Shown in pieces: positions 1-6,902 of a stretch of 7,155 nt of DNA; position 1 is the stretch's first letter; each line of letters starts with the position of its first letter. The notes below the pieces were generated by a model. That model was not told where the DNA came from. It ran no database searches and was given only the letters and a program-made list of their open reading frames with translations. Source of the DNA: an uncultured Prevotella sp. GTDB lineage: Bacteria; Bacteroidota; Bacteroidia; Bacteroidales; Bacteroidaceae. Position numbers and translations under genes: made by a program. The stretch lies in the NCBI GenBank assembly GCA_937901345.1, contig CALCHM010000198.1, positions 1-7,155 of the forward strand. The letters run 5' to 3'.

Positions 1-4
1 CTTG

Positions 5-21
5 ATGCGACTGCGTCGCAT
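5..21. repeat. Small perfect hairpin at the left edge
   Basis: ATGCGAC (5-11) and GTCGCAT (15-21) form a 7-bp stem with a 3-nt loop. There is no T-run on either side and the neighbouring gene is outside the window, so its role cannot be judged. Confidence 0.4.
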
Positions 22-38
22 TACTCTGCAAACTTAGA

Positions 39-96
39 GTGCGTCCTCAATCTATCAAGATATCCCTGTTGAATGTTCGTGAAATTAAGGACGCAC
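39..96. repeat. 9-bp inverted repeat in the left non-coding region
   Basis: GTGCGTCCT (39-47) is the exact reverse complement of AGGACGCAC (88-96), with 40 nt between. The right arm also overlaps a smaller hairpin (GGACG 89-93 / CGTCC 101-105) and adjoins the composite repeat. The whole stretch 1-223 has no reading frame I can support as a gene; it holds these inverted repeats and the composite repeat. Confidence 0.5.
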
Positions 97-203
97 CGTA
101 CGTCCGTACCTGCCAAGTGCACATTCCTTCTGTTCCGCAAAATTCTGTTTCATCTGTACAATCTGTTGATAAAAAATTATTGGCACACAGAAGTCACAGA
201 AGT
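96..203 (-). repeat. Composite non-coding repeat, left copy
   Basis: Read on the minus strand it has three parts. First, two ACTTCTGTG units (203-186) ending in TGCC. Second, an A/T-rich spacer and then three CAG-ended units of 8-9 bp (170-145: ATCAACAG, ATTGTACAG, ATGAAACAG). Third, the 15-mer GGTACGGACGTACGG (110-96) followed by TGCGTCC. The same three parts occur in the same order near the right end of the window in the opposite orientation. It lies just beyond the terminator of the LysE-family gene and has no coding potential. Confidence 0.6.
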
Positions 204-223
204 CTAATGTCCGCACCGAACAA

Positions 224-273
224 AAAATGAGGGTGAGTCTAAACTGAATACTGTTTAGATTCACCCTCATTTT
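224..273 (-). terminator. Strong intrinsic terminator, probably bidirectional
   Basis: The arms 224-244 and 253-273 pair over 21 positions, with a single G-T(U) wobble at 237/260, around an 8-nt loop (245-252). The core is GAGGGTGA-TCTAAAC against GTTTAGA-TCACCCTC. On the minus strand the stem is followed by a T-run (complement of A222-A227), right for ending the LysE transcript 36 nt after its stop codon. On the plus strand the stem ends in TTTT, so it can also stop transcription coming from the left. Confidence 0.9.
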
Positions 274-308
274 AATTGGTGTTATAAACAAACCTCTGGT
301 TGCTGGAT

Positions 309-980
309 TTATTCTACAAGGTTGCAAAGTGTCATGATGGCATAAACAACACTTGCACAGATGACAATAGAACCAATGCTACGATTCAGATAAAGAATGC
401 CTTTGACACCGAAATTATCTTTCATCTTTGTGATAACGTAGGTAAGTCCCAACCACCAAAGCATGGCACCTGCAATGATGGACAGATAACCAATTGCCTG
501 ACCAAAAAGATTGGAAGGAATCACAAACGTCAACATGTTGAACAATGCGATGAAAAGGAACACGATGAGCGGATTGCTAATGGTAAGACCAAATCCGGAG
601 ATGAAGTTGTAAAACAACGTGCCCTTACGCTTCATCTGTGTGCGCATGCTTTTGCGGGGATCTTGTAAATAGGTGTGAATGCCGAAGATAAGAAGCATAA
701 CACTTCCCATGAGTTTCAACCAGAAAAGTGTTTGTCCTTGTTCGATAAAGTCAATAACAAACGACATCCCCAATCCTGTCATTAACGCATAGAAGAAGTC
801 GCTTAGTGCAGCACCTGCACCTGTTGCAATTCCGTAACTGCGACCTTTCTTCATAGTACGCTGAATACACAGAATACCAACCGGACCCATCGGAGCGGAT
901 ATAATAACACCCACAATCAGACCTTTAAGTACTAATTGCAGTGTGGAGCTAAATTCCATCCATATGTTGGGCAAGTTCAT
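309..980 (-). CDS. LysE/RhtB-family amino-acid (metabolite) exporter
   Basis: This is an inner-membrane protein of about 223 residues with about six hydrophobic segments (roughly residues 15-38, 52-78, 86-106, 122-150, 160-184 and 197-219). The family signature is clear near the N-terminus: SAPMGPVGILCIQRT (28-42), then a basic KKGRSYG and GAGAALSDFFYAL (54-66), with ISNPLIVFLF in the fourth segment. Characterised LysE/RhtB proteins export amino acids such as lysine, threonine or homoserine by proton exchange; the substrate here cannot be read from sequence. The frame is open up to an ATG at 1025, but the promoter at 995-1025 would put the transcript start near 989, so I prefer ATG 980. ATG 989 and ATG 959 (216 aa, closest to the usual 205-215) are alternatives. 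A strong terminator follows 36 nt after the stop, so it is probably the last gene of its unit. Confidence 0.92.
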   Translation of the reverse strand: MNLPNIWMEFSSTLQLVLKGLIVGVIISAPMGPVGILCIQRTMKKGRSYGIATGAGAALSDFFYALMTGLGMSFVIDFIEQGQTLFWLKLMGSVMLLIFGIHTYLQDPRKSMRTQMKRKGTLFYNFISGFGLTISNPLIVFLFIALFNMLTFVIPSNLFGQAIGYLSIIAGAMLWWLGLTYVITKMKDNFGVKGILYLNRSIGSIVICASVVYAIMTLCNLVE

Positions 981-994
981 TTCTATCATGCTTG

Positions 995-1025
995 CAAAAT
1001 TAACATTTGTTTGTGAAACCTTCAA
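995..1025 (-). promoter_or_regulatory. Bacteroidetes-type promoter of the LysE-family gene
   Basis: Read on the minus strand, TTG (1025-1023), a 20-nt spacer and TAATTTTG (1002-995) match the Bacteroidetes -33/-7 consensus with the same spacing as the mannosidase promoter. The expected start near 989 means the LysE-family gene has its own transcript and translation begins at 980 or 959. It implies that the EamA and LysE genes need not be one operon. Confidence 0.65.
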
Positions 1026-1031
1026 GCAGTT

Positions 1032-1071
1032 ACAGAGAAAAGTTGTTTACGTTATGTGCGCTTTTCTCTGT
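1032..1071 (-). repeat. Perfect 11-bp inverted repeat over the EamA stop codon
   Basis: ACAGAGAAAAG (1032-1042) is the exact reverse complement of CTTTTCTCTGT (1061-1071), with an 18-nt loop that contains the TAA at 1052-1054. The distal arm is part of the coding sequence for the last residues (REKRT). As RNA it would form a hairpin at the 3' end of the EamA message. There is no T-run after it, so it is more likely an mRNA 3'-end stabiliser or an attenuated terminator than a classical one. Confidence 0.55.
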
Positions 1072-1966
1072 TGATAACATAGATACCGCCTGCCGCTAAT
1101 GCTACGGCAAGGATGTACTTCGCATAGAATGGTTCGTTGAGACAGAGACACGAGGTGAGGGCTCCCACAACGGGAATGAGGGAATTGTAAATGGCTATCT
1201 TTCCAATAGGGTTGTGGTTTAAAAGGTTGTTGTAGAGTGCAAATCCTAAGGCGGAGATACCTGTAAGTAATAACAAGATAATGACTCCCCACAGTGTGAC
1301 GGTAGGAATGGTGCCACCCAATAAGACTCCAATAAGGATGAGCAGTAAACCGCCGAGTCCCAAACTGTATCCCGTTCCGACAAAGATGTCAATGCGCTTG
1401 CTCACACCACGCGTCATCAAACTTGCAAAGGCAGAACAGAGGGCATTGAGTATAATCATGCCATCGCCTAAAAAGGAGAAATTGGAGGTTTGCGCATTGC
1501 CAAGATTGAGAATGACGATGCCTGCAAAACCCATCAAGCACCCCAAAATCTTACGCGTCGTCAATTTGTCGCTAGGGAAGATGGCACATGCCAAGAGCAC
1601 CAATACAAAAACTCCTATAGAATTAAGAATTGCCGCACGTGCACCATCGCTGTGGGATAGACCGATGTAGAAGAACCCGTAGTGAAACGTCGTATTCAAA
1701 AGGGTGAATACGAAGAGGTAACCCCAACAATGCGGCACCTTGGCGCGAAAACTGCGTTTCGTGGCACGCGCAATGGCAAGCAGAATGACTCCTGAGAGAA
1801 AGAAACGCAGTCCGGCGAAGAGTATTTTACTACCCGTCATATCGGGAAGTATTTGAAACGCTTCAAATCCCCATTTTATCAAAGGATAGGCCCATCCCCA
1901 AGCAATAGCTGCGGTAAGTGCAAAAATGGAAACCCATATGGGGCGTGTGAATAGATTTTGTTGCAT
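1052..1966 (-). CDS. EamA-domain (DMT superfamily) 10-TM transporter
   Basis: This is an inner-membrane protein of 304 residues. It is an apparently intact drug/metabolite transporter with two EamA repeats, at about residues 12-155 and 165-298. Ten hydrophobic segments can be picked out, near 11-31, 45-65, 82-102, 112-130, 138-156, 166-184, 194-216, 222-242, 256-276 and 282-298. Family hallmarks are the Arg in the second segment (FAGLRFF, R54), the short basic loops, and the closing motif IPVVGALTSCLCLNEPF (264-280) with its conserved Glu278, then a basic C-terminal tail. DMT proteins of this size usually export metabolites or amino acids; the substrate cannot be inferred. The start ATG at 1966 is the only sensible one. 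No TAnnTTTG promoter is visible in the 152 nt upstream, so it may have an atypical promoter or be reached by read-through from the mannosidase operon. Its stop codon lies in the loop of an inverted repeat. Confidence 0.93.
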   Translation of the reverse strand: MQQNLFTRPIWVSIFALTAAIAWGWAYPLIKWGFEAFQILPDMTGSKILFAGLRFFLSGVILLAIARATKRSFRAKVPHCWGYLFVFTLLNTTFHYGFFYIGLSHSDGARAAILNSIGVFVLVLLACAIFPSDKLTTRKILGCLMGFAGIVILNLGNAQTSNFSFLGDGMIILNALCSAFASLMTRGVSKRIDIFVGTGYSLGLGGLLLILIGVLLGGTIPTVTLWGVIILLLLTGISALGFALYNNLLNHNPIGKIAIYNSLIPVVGALTSCLCLNEPFYAKYILAVALAAGGIYVINREKRT

Positions 1967-2056
1967 AGCATTTTGTTGATTCCAGATGCGACATGGTCTT
2001 TAGCAATAGCGCTGGCATGTCACTTGAATCACGAGTAATGAGATGTTTTCAGAAAT

Positions 2057-2079
2057 AAGGACGTACTGCGCGCGTCCTT
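2057..2079 (-). terminator. Hairpin downstream of the GH92 operon, possible terminator
   Basis: AAGGACG (2057-2063) and CGTCCTT (2073-2079) form a 7-bp perfect stem around a 9-nt GC-rich loop, 40 nt after the stop of the lipoprotein GH92 gene. On the minus strand only ATTTCTG follows, so termination may be weak; on the plus strand TTT follows. The arms resemble a hairpin at 87-106 near the left end (AAGGACG / CGTCC), so this may be a member of a dispersed repeat family. Confidence 0.45.
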
Positions 2080-2118
2080 TTGGTTAGGTGAAGTACGATT
2101 GTGGTTGGCGCTCTATTT

Positions 2119-4278
2119 TTATTGCTCGTCAAGCCATTCCAACGTAAGTGTACCTCCCTTTACGATGTCTTCATATGCAATATAGGGAAGTTCGTAAGGT
2201 TTGCCGTTTAACTTAATGCGTAAGATGGTGTGTGCCGCTGAAGGGCGCTTCGGACATTCGATGGTAAATGTTCCTCCCGCCACTTTAAGAGTAGCACGTT
2301 CAAAGAGCGGTTGAGAAATCCAATAGCGACCGCTTGCAGGTTCTACTTGATAGAGTCCCAATGAGGCGAGTACATACCAAGCCGACATCTGTCCCACATC
2401 TTCATTGCCACAAAGACCTTCGGGAGTGTCGTTATACAGTGTTTCTAACACGTGATGCACCAATTCAGACGTGCGCTCGGGATGTCCCAGCATCGTATAA
2501 AGGTAAAGGATGTGGTGGGAGGGTTCGTTGCCGTGCGCATACTGTCCAATCATCCCCGAAATATCTGGCGATGCTTCTTCGCCCAGTGCTGAAGGTTGGA
2601 GAAAGAGTGAATCGAGTTTTGCCAACATGCTTTCTTTGCCTCCAAAGAGTTGGGCTAACCCCTCAACATCATGAGGCACTAACCACGTGTATTGCCACGC
2701 ATTGCCTTCGCAGTAATCATCATTGCGGTGACTCGCATGTAGTGGGTCAAAAGGTTCGCGGAAATTTCCTTTGCTATCTTTTCCTCTCATGAAACCACGA
2801 ATGCTGTCAAATAAGTGGCGGTAGGAACGACTGGATTCCAGATAACGTTGTGCTATATCGTTTTTCCCAAGTGATAGAGCCGCACGATAGGCCGCACCAT
2901 CAGCAAGTGCATATTCCAATTCGTATGCTACTGACTCTTTAAACAAATCACAGGGGATATATCCATATTTACGGCGCAAATCTAAACCGAATTTTGTGCC
3001 AGCAGTAGTTGTTTCTATCGACTTGAAAGCACGTTCGTAATCCACGTTGGGAATGCGCTTCACAATAGCATCTGCTACAACGGGAATTGCAGGATTGCCC
3101 ACCATACAATTTGTTTCACATCCCCAAAGGTGCCAAACGGGGAGTTTGCCCTGCTGGTCGCAAATGTTGAGCATGGAATTCACAAAGTGACTCATGCGTT
3201 CTGTGTCAATAAGAGAGAGTAGGGGCATTTTCGCACGATACGTATCCCAGAGAGAGAATATTGTGTATGTGGGAGTTGAACTGTTGTAAATCTCCCCATC
3301 AGCACCTCTGTAATCTCCATTGCAATCGCTAAAAAGTGCGGGTGCCGTCATGACGTGATAGAGCGCGGTGTAGAACGTGCGAAGTTGAACTTCCGTACCT
3401 CCTGTTATTTGTATGCGACTCAGTTCTGCATTCCATGCTGTCGCTGCTTCATGTGCCACTGCGTCGATGTCCCATGTGGTGGCTTCTGTTTGAAGTGCTT
3501 CTTTTGCTCCGTCAATGCTAACAGCCGAAAGCGCTACTTTCAACAAAACTTGTTCGTCTTCGTGAGTTGAAAAATGAAGGCGTGCATATAAACTGTCGCG
3601 TCCGTGATAGGTGAGCGAGTCGATAGGCTTGGAACATTCAGCAGCGAAGAAAACCTTTTGACGATTGGCCCAACCACGAGAGAAACGCCAACCTGTTATT
3701 TGTCCATTTGCTTCTAGTGCTACATGTGCCTCAGTTGTGCGATCCCAACATCCACCGTTTTCTAGGTCGAAGACCAATGCCGCATTATTGCTTTGAGGAA
3801 AAGTGTAACGATGAAGCGCAGTGCGTTGTGTTGCTGTTACTTCTGCATTTATATGATATCTGTTCAAATAAACTGCATAATACCCAGGATACACCTTTTC
3901 CTGACTTCGATCGGCATACGACCATAGTCCGCTGTCTTGGTCGGTTGCAACACCACGTGCATATGTCACCTCACCGACTACGGGCATTACCGTAACGTCA
4001 AACAAATCGCCAATGCCTGTGCCGCTCAAGTGGGTGTGAGAAAAACCAATCACGGTGGAGTCTGTGGCATGATAACCCGAACACCAATCCCAATCTTGAG
4101 GAATAGATGTCGGACCCACTTGCACCATTCCGAAGGGGTGGTGAGCCCCAACAAAAACGTGACCATGACCTGCCGAACCGATGTATGGGTCAACATAAGA
4201 CGTTAAGGATTCGCTGGGCGCTTGTTGGCAACTCGCAACGAGGAGTAAGAAACTGCTGAGGGTTATGAAATGCTTCAT
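2119..4278 (-). CDS. GH92 alpha-mannosidase, predicted lipoprotein
   Basis: This 719-residue protein is a glycoside hydrolase family 92 exo-alpha-mannosidase. The family is Ca2+-dependent and inverting, and removes terminal alpha-linked mannose. The N-terminus is a type II signal peptide with lipobox VASC, so Cys17 should be lipidated. The residues after the Cys (QQAPSES) lack a strong acidic surface-export signal, so periplasmic-facing versus surface location is open. An N-terminal beta-sandwich domain covers about 27-275 (YVDPYIGSAGHGH, HPFGMVQVGP, SHTHLSGTG). The (alpha/alpha)6 catalytic domain covers about 285-715, with FSLWDTYR (341-348), WGCETNCMVGNPAIP, YCEGNAWQYTW with the probable general acid E524, HGNEPSHH (582-589), and GNEDVGQMSAW (624-634) with the probable base region D627. 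The length is typical and no key motif is missing. It starts 32 nt after the stop of the upstream GH92 gene, so the two are very likely co-transcribed. Linkage specificity is not proven by sequence. Confidence 0.96.
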   Translation of the reverse strand: MKHFITLSSFLLLVASCQQAPSESLTSYVDPYIGSAGHGHVFVGAHHPFGMVQVGPTSIPQDWDWCSGYHATDSTVIGFSHTHLSGTGIGDLFDVTVMPVVGEVTYARGVATDQDSGLWSYADRSQEKVYPGYYAVYLNRYHINAEVTATQRTALHRYTFPQSNNAALVFDLENGGCWDRTTEAHVALEANGQITGWRFSRGWANRQKVFFAAECSKPIDSLTYHGRDSLYARLHFSTHEDEQVLLKVALSAVSIDGAKEALQTEATTWDIDAVAHEAATAWNAELSRIQITGGTEVQLRTFYTALYHVMTAPALFSDCNGDYRGADGEIYNSSTPTYTIFSLWDTYRAKMPLLSLIDTERMSHFVNSMLNICDQQGKLPVWHLWGCETNCMVGNPAIPVVADAIVKRIPNVDYERAFKSIETTTAGTKFGLDLRRKYGYIPCDLFKESVAYELEYALADGAAYRAALSLGKNDIAQRYLESSRSYRHLFDSIRGFMRGKDSKGNFREPFDPLHASHRNDDYCEGNAWQYTWLVPHDVEGLAQLFGGKESMLAKLDSLFLQPSALGEEASPDISGMIGQYAHGNEPSHHILYLYTMLGHPERTSELVHHVLETLYNDTPEGLCGNEDVGQMSAWYVLASLGLYQVEPASGRYWISQPLFERATLKVAGGTFTIECPKRPSAAHTILRIKLNGKPYELPYIAYEDIVKGGTLTLEWLDEQ

Positions 4279-4310
4279 GGTTGAACTATTTCTTGTTGTA
4301 AGATAGGGGA

Positions 4311-6572
4311 TTAATGCGCTATTCTTAATTTGAAGTTTAAGTGTCGGTGGCGCAAGAGGTCTTGGTGACTGATGCGTAGTGTTTTCAACTTTTTCGCACC
4401 TAACGTTACGCTTTCAATGAAGGGTGACGTTTCAGGGTCGCTGTCCGTCGTAAGGGTTATGACACCCTGAGGAACGGTGATGTTGATGCACTTGAATTGT
4501 GGAGTAGTGAGCGTGAAGGAAGGTTCGCCTGGAGTGTCGGGATAAAGTCCCATCATAGAGAAGAGTGCCCATGCCGAGAGCGTTCCTGCATCATCATTAC
4601 CAGGGAGTCCGTTGGGCGCATTGTGATAACAACTATCCAGCAGGTGTTTCACAATTTTTTGCGTACGCCATTCTTCCCCTTTGAATCTGCTAAATAGGTA
4701 AGGGTAGGCAATGTCGGGTTCGTTTGCAGGGTCGTAATGTCCTTCGTCAAAGATCGCCTGCAATTTGTTGACATACTGCTTACTTCCCCCCATGAGTTTC
4801 ACCAATCCCTCAACGTCGTGCGTCGCTGCAAAAGTATAAGCGTATGCCGACCCTTCGTGGAATCCTGGTACGTTTTCAAAATGCTTACCGACGCTGGCGT
4901 CAAAGTCTCCAAGGAAGTCACCTTCTTTCGTGCGGGGACGTAACACGCCCGAATCTTTACAATAGTAGTTGCGGTAATATTTTGAACGTGCTTCGAATGC
5001 GCTACTAAGACTGTCCTTACCTAATGCTTTTGCCAATTGCGCAATGGCATAATCTGCTTGACAGTATTCTAAGGTGTGCGATACGGAATTGTCGCCCGAA
5101 AGGTCGGTGGGCAAGTAGTAGAGGGGGATAAAACCACGCTCTACATAAGGTGTGATATCGGGGCGCAAGGGGTTGGCGTTTCCTGGAGTCGTGGCAGACT
5201 TCAACATCGCCTCAAGTGCTGTGTCGATGTCGAAATCCTGTAATCCGCGCAACCAACTATCGGCAATGACAACAGCTGCAGGGTCGCCCGCCATGGTGTA
5301 AGTTTCGCGTCCGTAGAGTTCCCAACGTGGCAACCAACCACTCTCTTTATACATGTCCACGATGGAGTGAAGCATGTCGGTTTGACGTTCAGGATAAACG
5401 AGGGTTAGGAGTTGGTGGAGGTTGCGATAGGTGTCCCAAAGTGAGAACACGGAGTAACGCGTGCGTTCCGTCTTTGCCACTTTGCGACTTCCCATGGTGC
5501 GATATTCTCCGTTAACGTCGCTAAATGTACTTGGATGTATAAGTGCGTGATACAATGCGGTATAGAACGTTGTACGTTTATCTTTTGTTCCACCTTCAAT
5601 TTGTATACGTCCGAGGTCTGCATTCCATCGTTGGCGGGCTGCAGTGTGGAGTTCTGCAAAGGTGTGATTGCCCTGTTCGCGGTCCAGATTCAAACGCGCA
5701 TTTTCACACGACACGAACGAAACACCCATACGCACAATCACCGTGTCGTTTGCCTGCAAGTCGGCAAACGTAAAGCGGTAACCAATGTTGTCGCCACCTA
5801 ATTCGGTAATGGTTTCATCGTACATCTTATATGTCTCCGTGCCGCGCCACGCCTTTTCAACGCCCATCATTTCGGGTTCGCGTTTCCAGCATCCGCTCGT
5901 TGTGGGTTTGCGTGATATGCGCATTACGAAATAGAGTGGGAATACAGCATCGCGTGTGTAGCAAAAGGTACCCAAGAGTTTTTGACCTTCAATTTCCGTA
6001 TCGCTCACGCGGCGCACCCATGCTCCACTTTCGTTGGTGAGACCTTCACCAAGGTTGAGCAGTATGTGACCCTCACCGCGAGGGAAGGTATAACGTTCGC
6101 AAGAAGAACGCAGCGTTGCAGTTGCTTCACATCGAATGTCGTAGCGCGTTAAGCGGTTGGCGTAATATCCTGGTGACGCTTTTTCCTCACTGTATGTTGA
6201 ACCGTATAGGGTGTGGTCGGGCGTAAATGTTCCTGTAGTGGGCATCACCAATAGTGATGCCGCTTCAGGACAACCTACACCACTCAATGACACATGAGCA
6301 AATCCCGTAAAGTAAGTGTTGGTATATTCATACGGAGCCGACCACCAGCGATTGTCCTTGTCATAACGGTTGAGATCAGAACCCATCACGTTAAAAGGCA
6401 CCACCGACATCATCCCATTGGGCAGTACTGCTCCGGGCGAAGTGGTGCCATAATTGGTAGTGCCAATAAACGGATTCACCTCCGCTGCTGGGTCCTGTGC
6501 GTGAAGGGGGAGGAGTGTGAAAACCAGTGCGCTCAAGGCGCTGCGCATGTTGCGTATCATAAAGTGAAACAT
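4311..6572 (-). CDS. GH92 alpha-mannosidase, predicted secreted
   Basis: This 753-residue protein is the first gene of the mannosidase operon. It begins MFHFMIRNMRSALSAL with a type I signal peptide ending LPLHA|Q near residue 25 and no lipobox Cys, so it should be released into the periplasm or exported. The GH92 N-terminal beta-sandwich (about 30-310) shows NPFIGTTNYGTTSPGAV, NGMMSVVPFNVMGSD, and AHVSLSGVGCPEA. The catalytic (alpha/alpha)6 domain (about 320-745) shows FSLWDTYR (376-383), LPRWELYGRET, HEGSAYAYTF with the likely acid E573, DPANEPDIAYPYLF, and GNDDAGTLSAW (658-668). The frame stays open 126 codons upstream to 6950, but that stretch translates repeat DNA and includes the promoter, so I start at 6572; ATG 6560 and 6548 are also possible. 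It shares only the family motifs with its downstream partner, so the two are distant paralogues and not a recent duplication. Substrate is inferred as a mannose-containing glycan. Confidence 0.95.
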   Translation of the reverse strand: MFHFMIRNMRSALSALVFTLLPLHAQDPAAEVNPFIGTTNYGTTSPGAVLPNGMMSVVPFNVMGSDLNRYDKDNRWWSAPYEYTNTYFTGFAHVSLSGVGCPEAASLLVMPTTGTFTPDHTLYGSTYSEEKASPGYYANRLTRYDIRCEATATLRSSCERYTFPRGEGHILLNLGEGLTNESGAWVRRVSDTEIEGQKLLGTFCYTRDAVFPLYFVMRISRKPTTSGCWKREPEMMGVEKAWRGTETYKMYDETITELGGDNIGYRFTFADLQANDTVIVRMGVSFVSCENARLNLDREQGNHTFAELHTAARQRWNADLGRIQIEGGTKDKRTTFYTALYHALIHPSTFSDVNGEYRTMGSRKVAKTERTRYSVFSLWDTYRNLHQLLTLVYPERQTDMLHSIVDMYKESGWLPRWELYGRETYTMAGDPAAVVIADSWLRGLQDFDIDTALEAMLKSATTPGNANPLRPDITPYVERGFIPLYYLPTDLSGDNSVSHTLEYCQADYAIAQLAKALGKDSLSSAFEARSKYYRNYYCKDSGVLRPRTKEGDFLGDFDASVGKHFENVPGFHEGSAYAYTFAATHDVEGLVKLMGGSKQYVNKLQAIFDEGHYDPANEPDIAYPYLFSRFKGEEWRTQKIVKHLLDSCYHNAPNGLPGNDDAGTLSAWALFSMMGLYPDTPGEPSFTLTTPQFKCINITVPQGVITLTTDSDPETSPFIESVTLGAKKLKTLRISHQDLLRHRHLNFKLRIAH

Positions 6573-6632
6573 AGTAGGGGAAAATAAGAATAAAAATGTG
6601 GCGGAGCAGACGTGCCCTACCAACGCAGGACG

Positions 6633-6645
6633 GAAGCGCCGCTTC
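6633..6645. repeat. Palindrome at the start of the GH92 operon leader
   Basis: GAAGCG (6633-6638) and CGCTTC (6640-6645) form perfect inverted arms around one base, just downstream of the predicted transcript start. It could be a 5' mRNA hairpin with a shorter stem or a protein-binding site. No regulator gene in the window supports the second reading. Confidence 0.4.
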
Positions 6646-6653
6646 TCGAAGGG

Positions 6654-6684
6654 CAAATTTACATATTTTATAAGTCTGCCCCAA
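6654..6684 (-). promoter_or_regulatory. Bacteroidetes-type promoter of the GH92 operon
   Basis: Read on the minus strand, TTG (6684-6682) is followed after exactly 20 nt by TAAATTTG (6661-6654). This matches the known Bacteroidetes primary-sigma consensus, a TTTG/TTG -33 box and a TAnnTTTG -7 box. The transcript should start near 6647, giving a leader of about 75 nt before ATG 6572. The placement excludes the longer upstream reading frame as a real N-terminus. No Shine-Dalgarno sequence precedes the ATG, as is usual in this phylum. Confidence 0.72.
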
Positions 6685-6729
6685 GAATCGGCATACGAGT
6701 TTCGTGTGGCATGCCTCAAAATCAACTGA

Positions 6730-6797
6730 TGAACGAGGAACGAGAAACGATTAACGTTGAGAGTTGAGAGTTGAACGAGGAACGATGAGAGTTGAGA
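6730..6797 (+). repeat. GAACGAGGAACGA / GTTGAGA repeat block
   Basis: The 14-mer TGAACGAGGAACGA occurs at 6730-6743 and again at 6772-6785. Between and after the two copies are 7-bp GTTGAGA units (6756-6762, 6763-6769, 6791-6797) and a variant GTTGAAC (6770-6776). The plus strand is strongly purine-rich. It is non-coding and lies upstream of the GH92 operon promoter. Confidence 0.7.
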
Positions 6798-6806
6798 GAG
6801 GTGGGT

Positions 6807-6846
6807 GTTCTGAAGTTCTGAGGTTCTGAGGTTCTGAGGTTCTGAG
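6807..6846 (+). repeat. Five tandem 8-bp GTTCTGAG units
   Basis: Five uninterrupted units occupy this stretch: GTTCTGAA followed by four exact GTTCTGAG. Perfect repetition of an 8-mer suggests copy-number change by slippage. It is non-coding. Confidence 0.9.
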
Positions 6847-6847
6847 G

Positions 6848-6889
6848 TGAACGTTGAAAGATGAACGTTGAAAGATGAACGTTGAAAGA
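6848..6889 (+). repeat. Three tandem 14-bp TGAACGTTGAAAGA units
   Basis: Three exact copies lie head to tail at 6848-6861, 6862-6875 and 6876-6889, directly after the 8-bp array. The unit shares the word TGAACG with the block at 6730-6797, as if the arrays grew from related seed sequences. Confidence 0.92.
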
Positions 6890-6902
6890 TGAGAGGAATA
6901 AA

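Noticed and set aside
39..230. Small plus-strand gene at the left end
   Set aside because: The frame runs through inverted repeats, the composite repeat and into the terminator stem, so a protein is unlikely.
300..668. 122-codon plus-strand open frame
   Set aside because: It lies wholly antisense to the LysE-family gene, is of low-quality composition with no recognisable domain, and has no promoter of its own.
981..1025. Fifteen-residue N-terminal extension of the LysE-family protein
   Set aside because: The stretch overlaps a good TTG-N20-TAATTTTG promoter whose transcript would start near 989, and the family normally begins just before the first membrane segment.
1281..1670. 129-codon plus-strand open frame
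   Set aside because: It is antisense to the EamA gene and its translation resembles a reverse reading of membrane-protein codons.
2334..2792. 152-codon plus-strand open frame
   Set aside because: It is antisense to the lipoprotein GH92 gene, whose motifs are fully intact; it is Cys/His/Arg-rich with no domain.
1052..6572. A novel multi-gene system linking mannosidases and transporters
   Set aside because: The genes belong to well-known families, the EamA and LysE genes are separated from the GH92 operon by a hairpin gap and a separate promoter, and nothing in the sequence ties their functions together.
6807..6889. CRISPR array
   Set aside because: Units of 8 and 14 bp are directly adjacent with no unique spacers of about 30 nt, and there are no cas genes.
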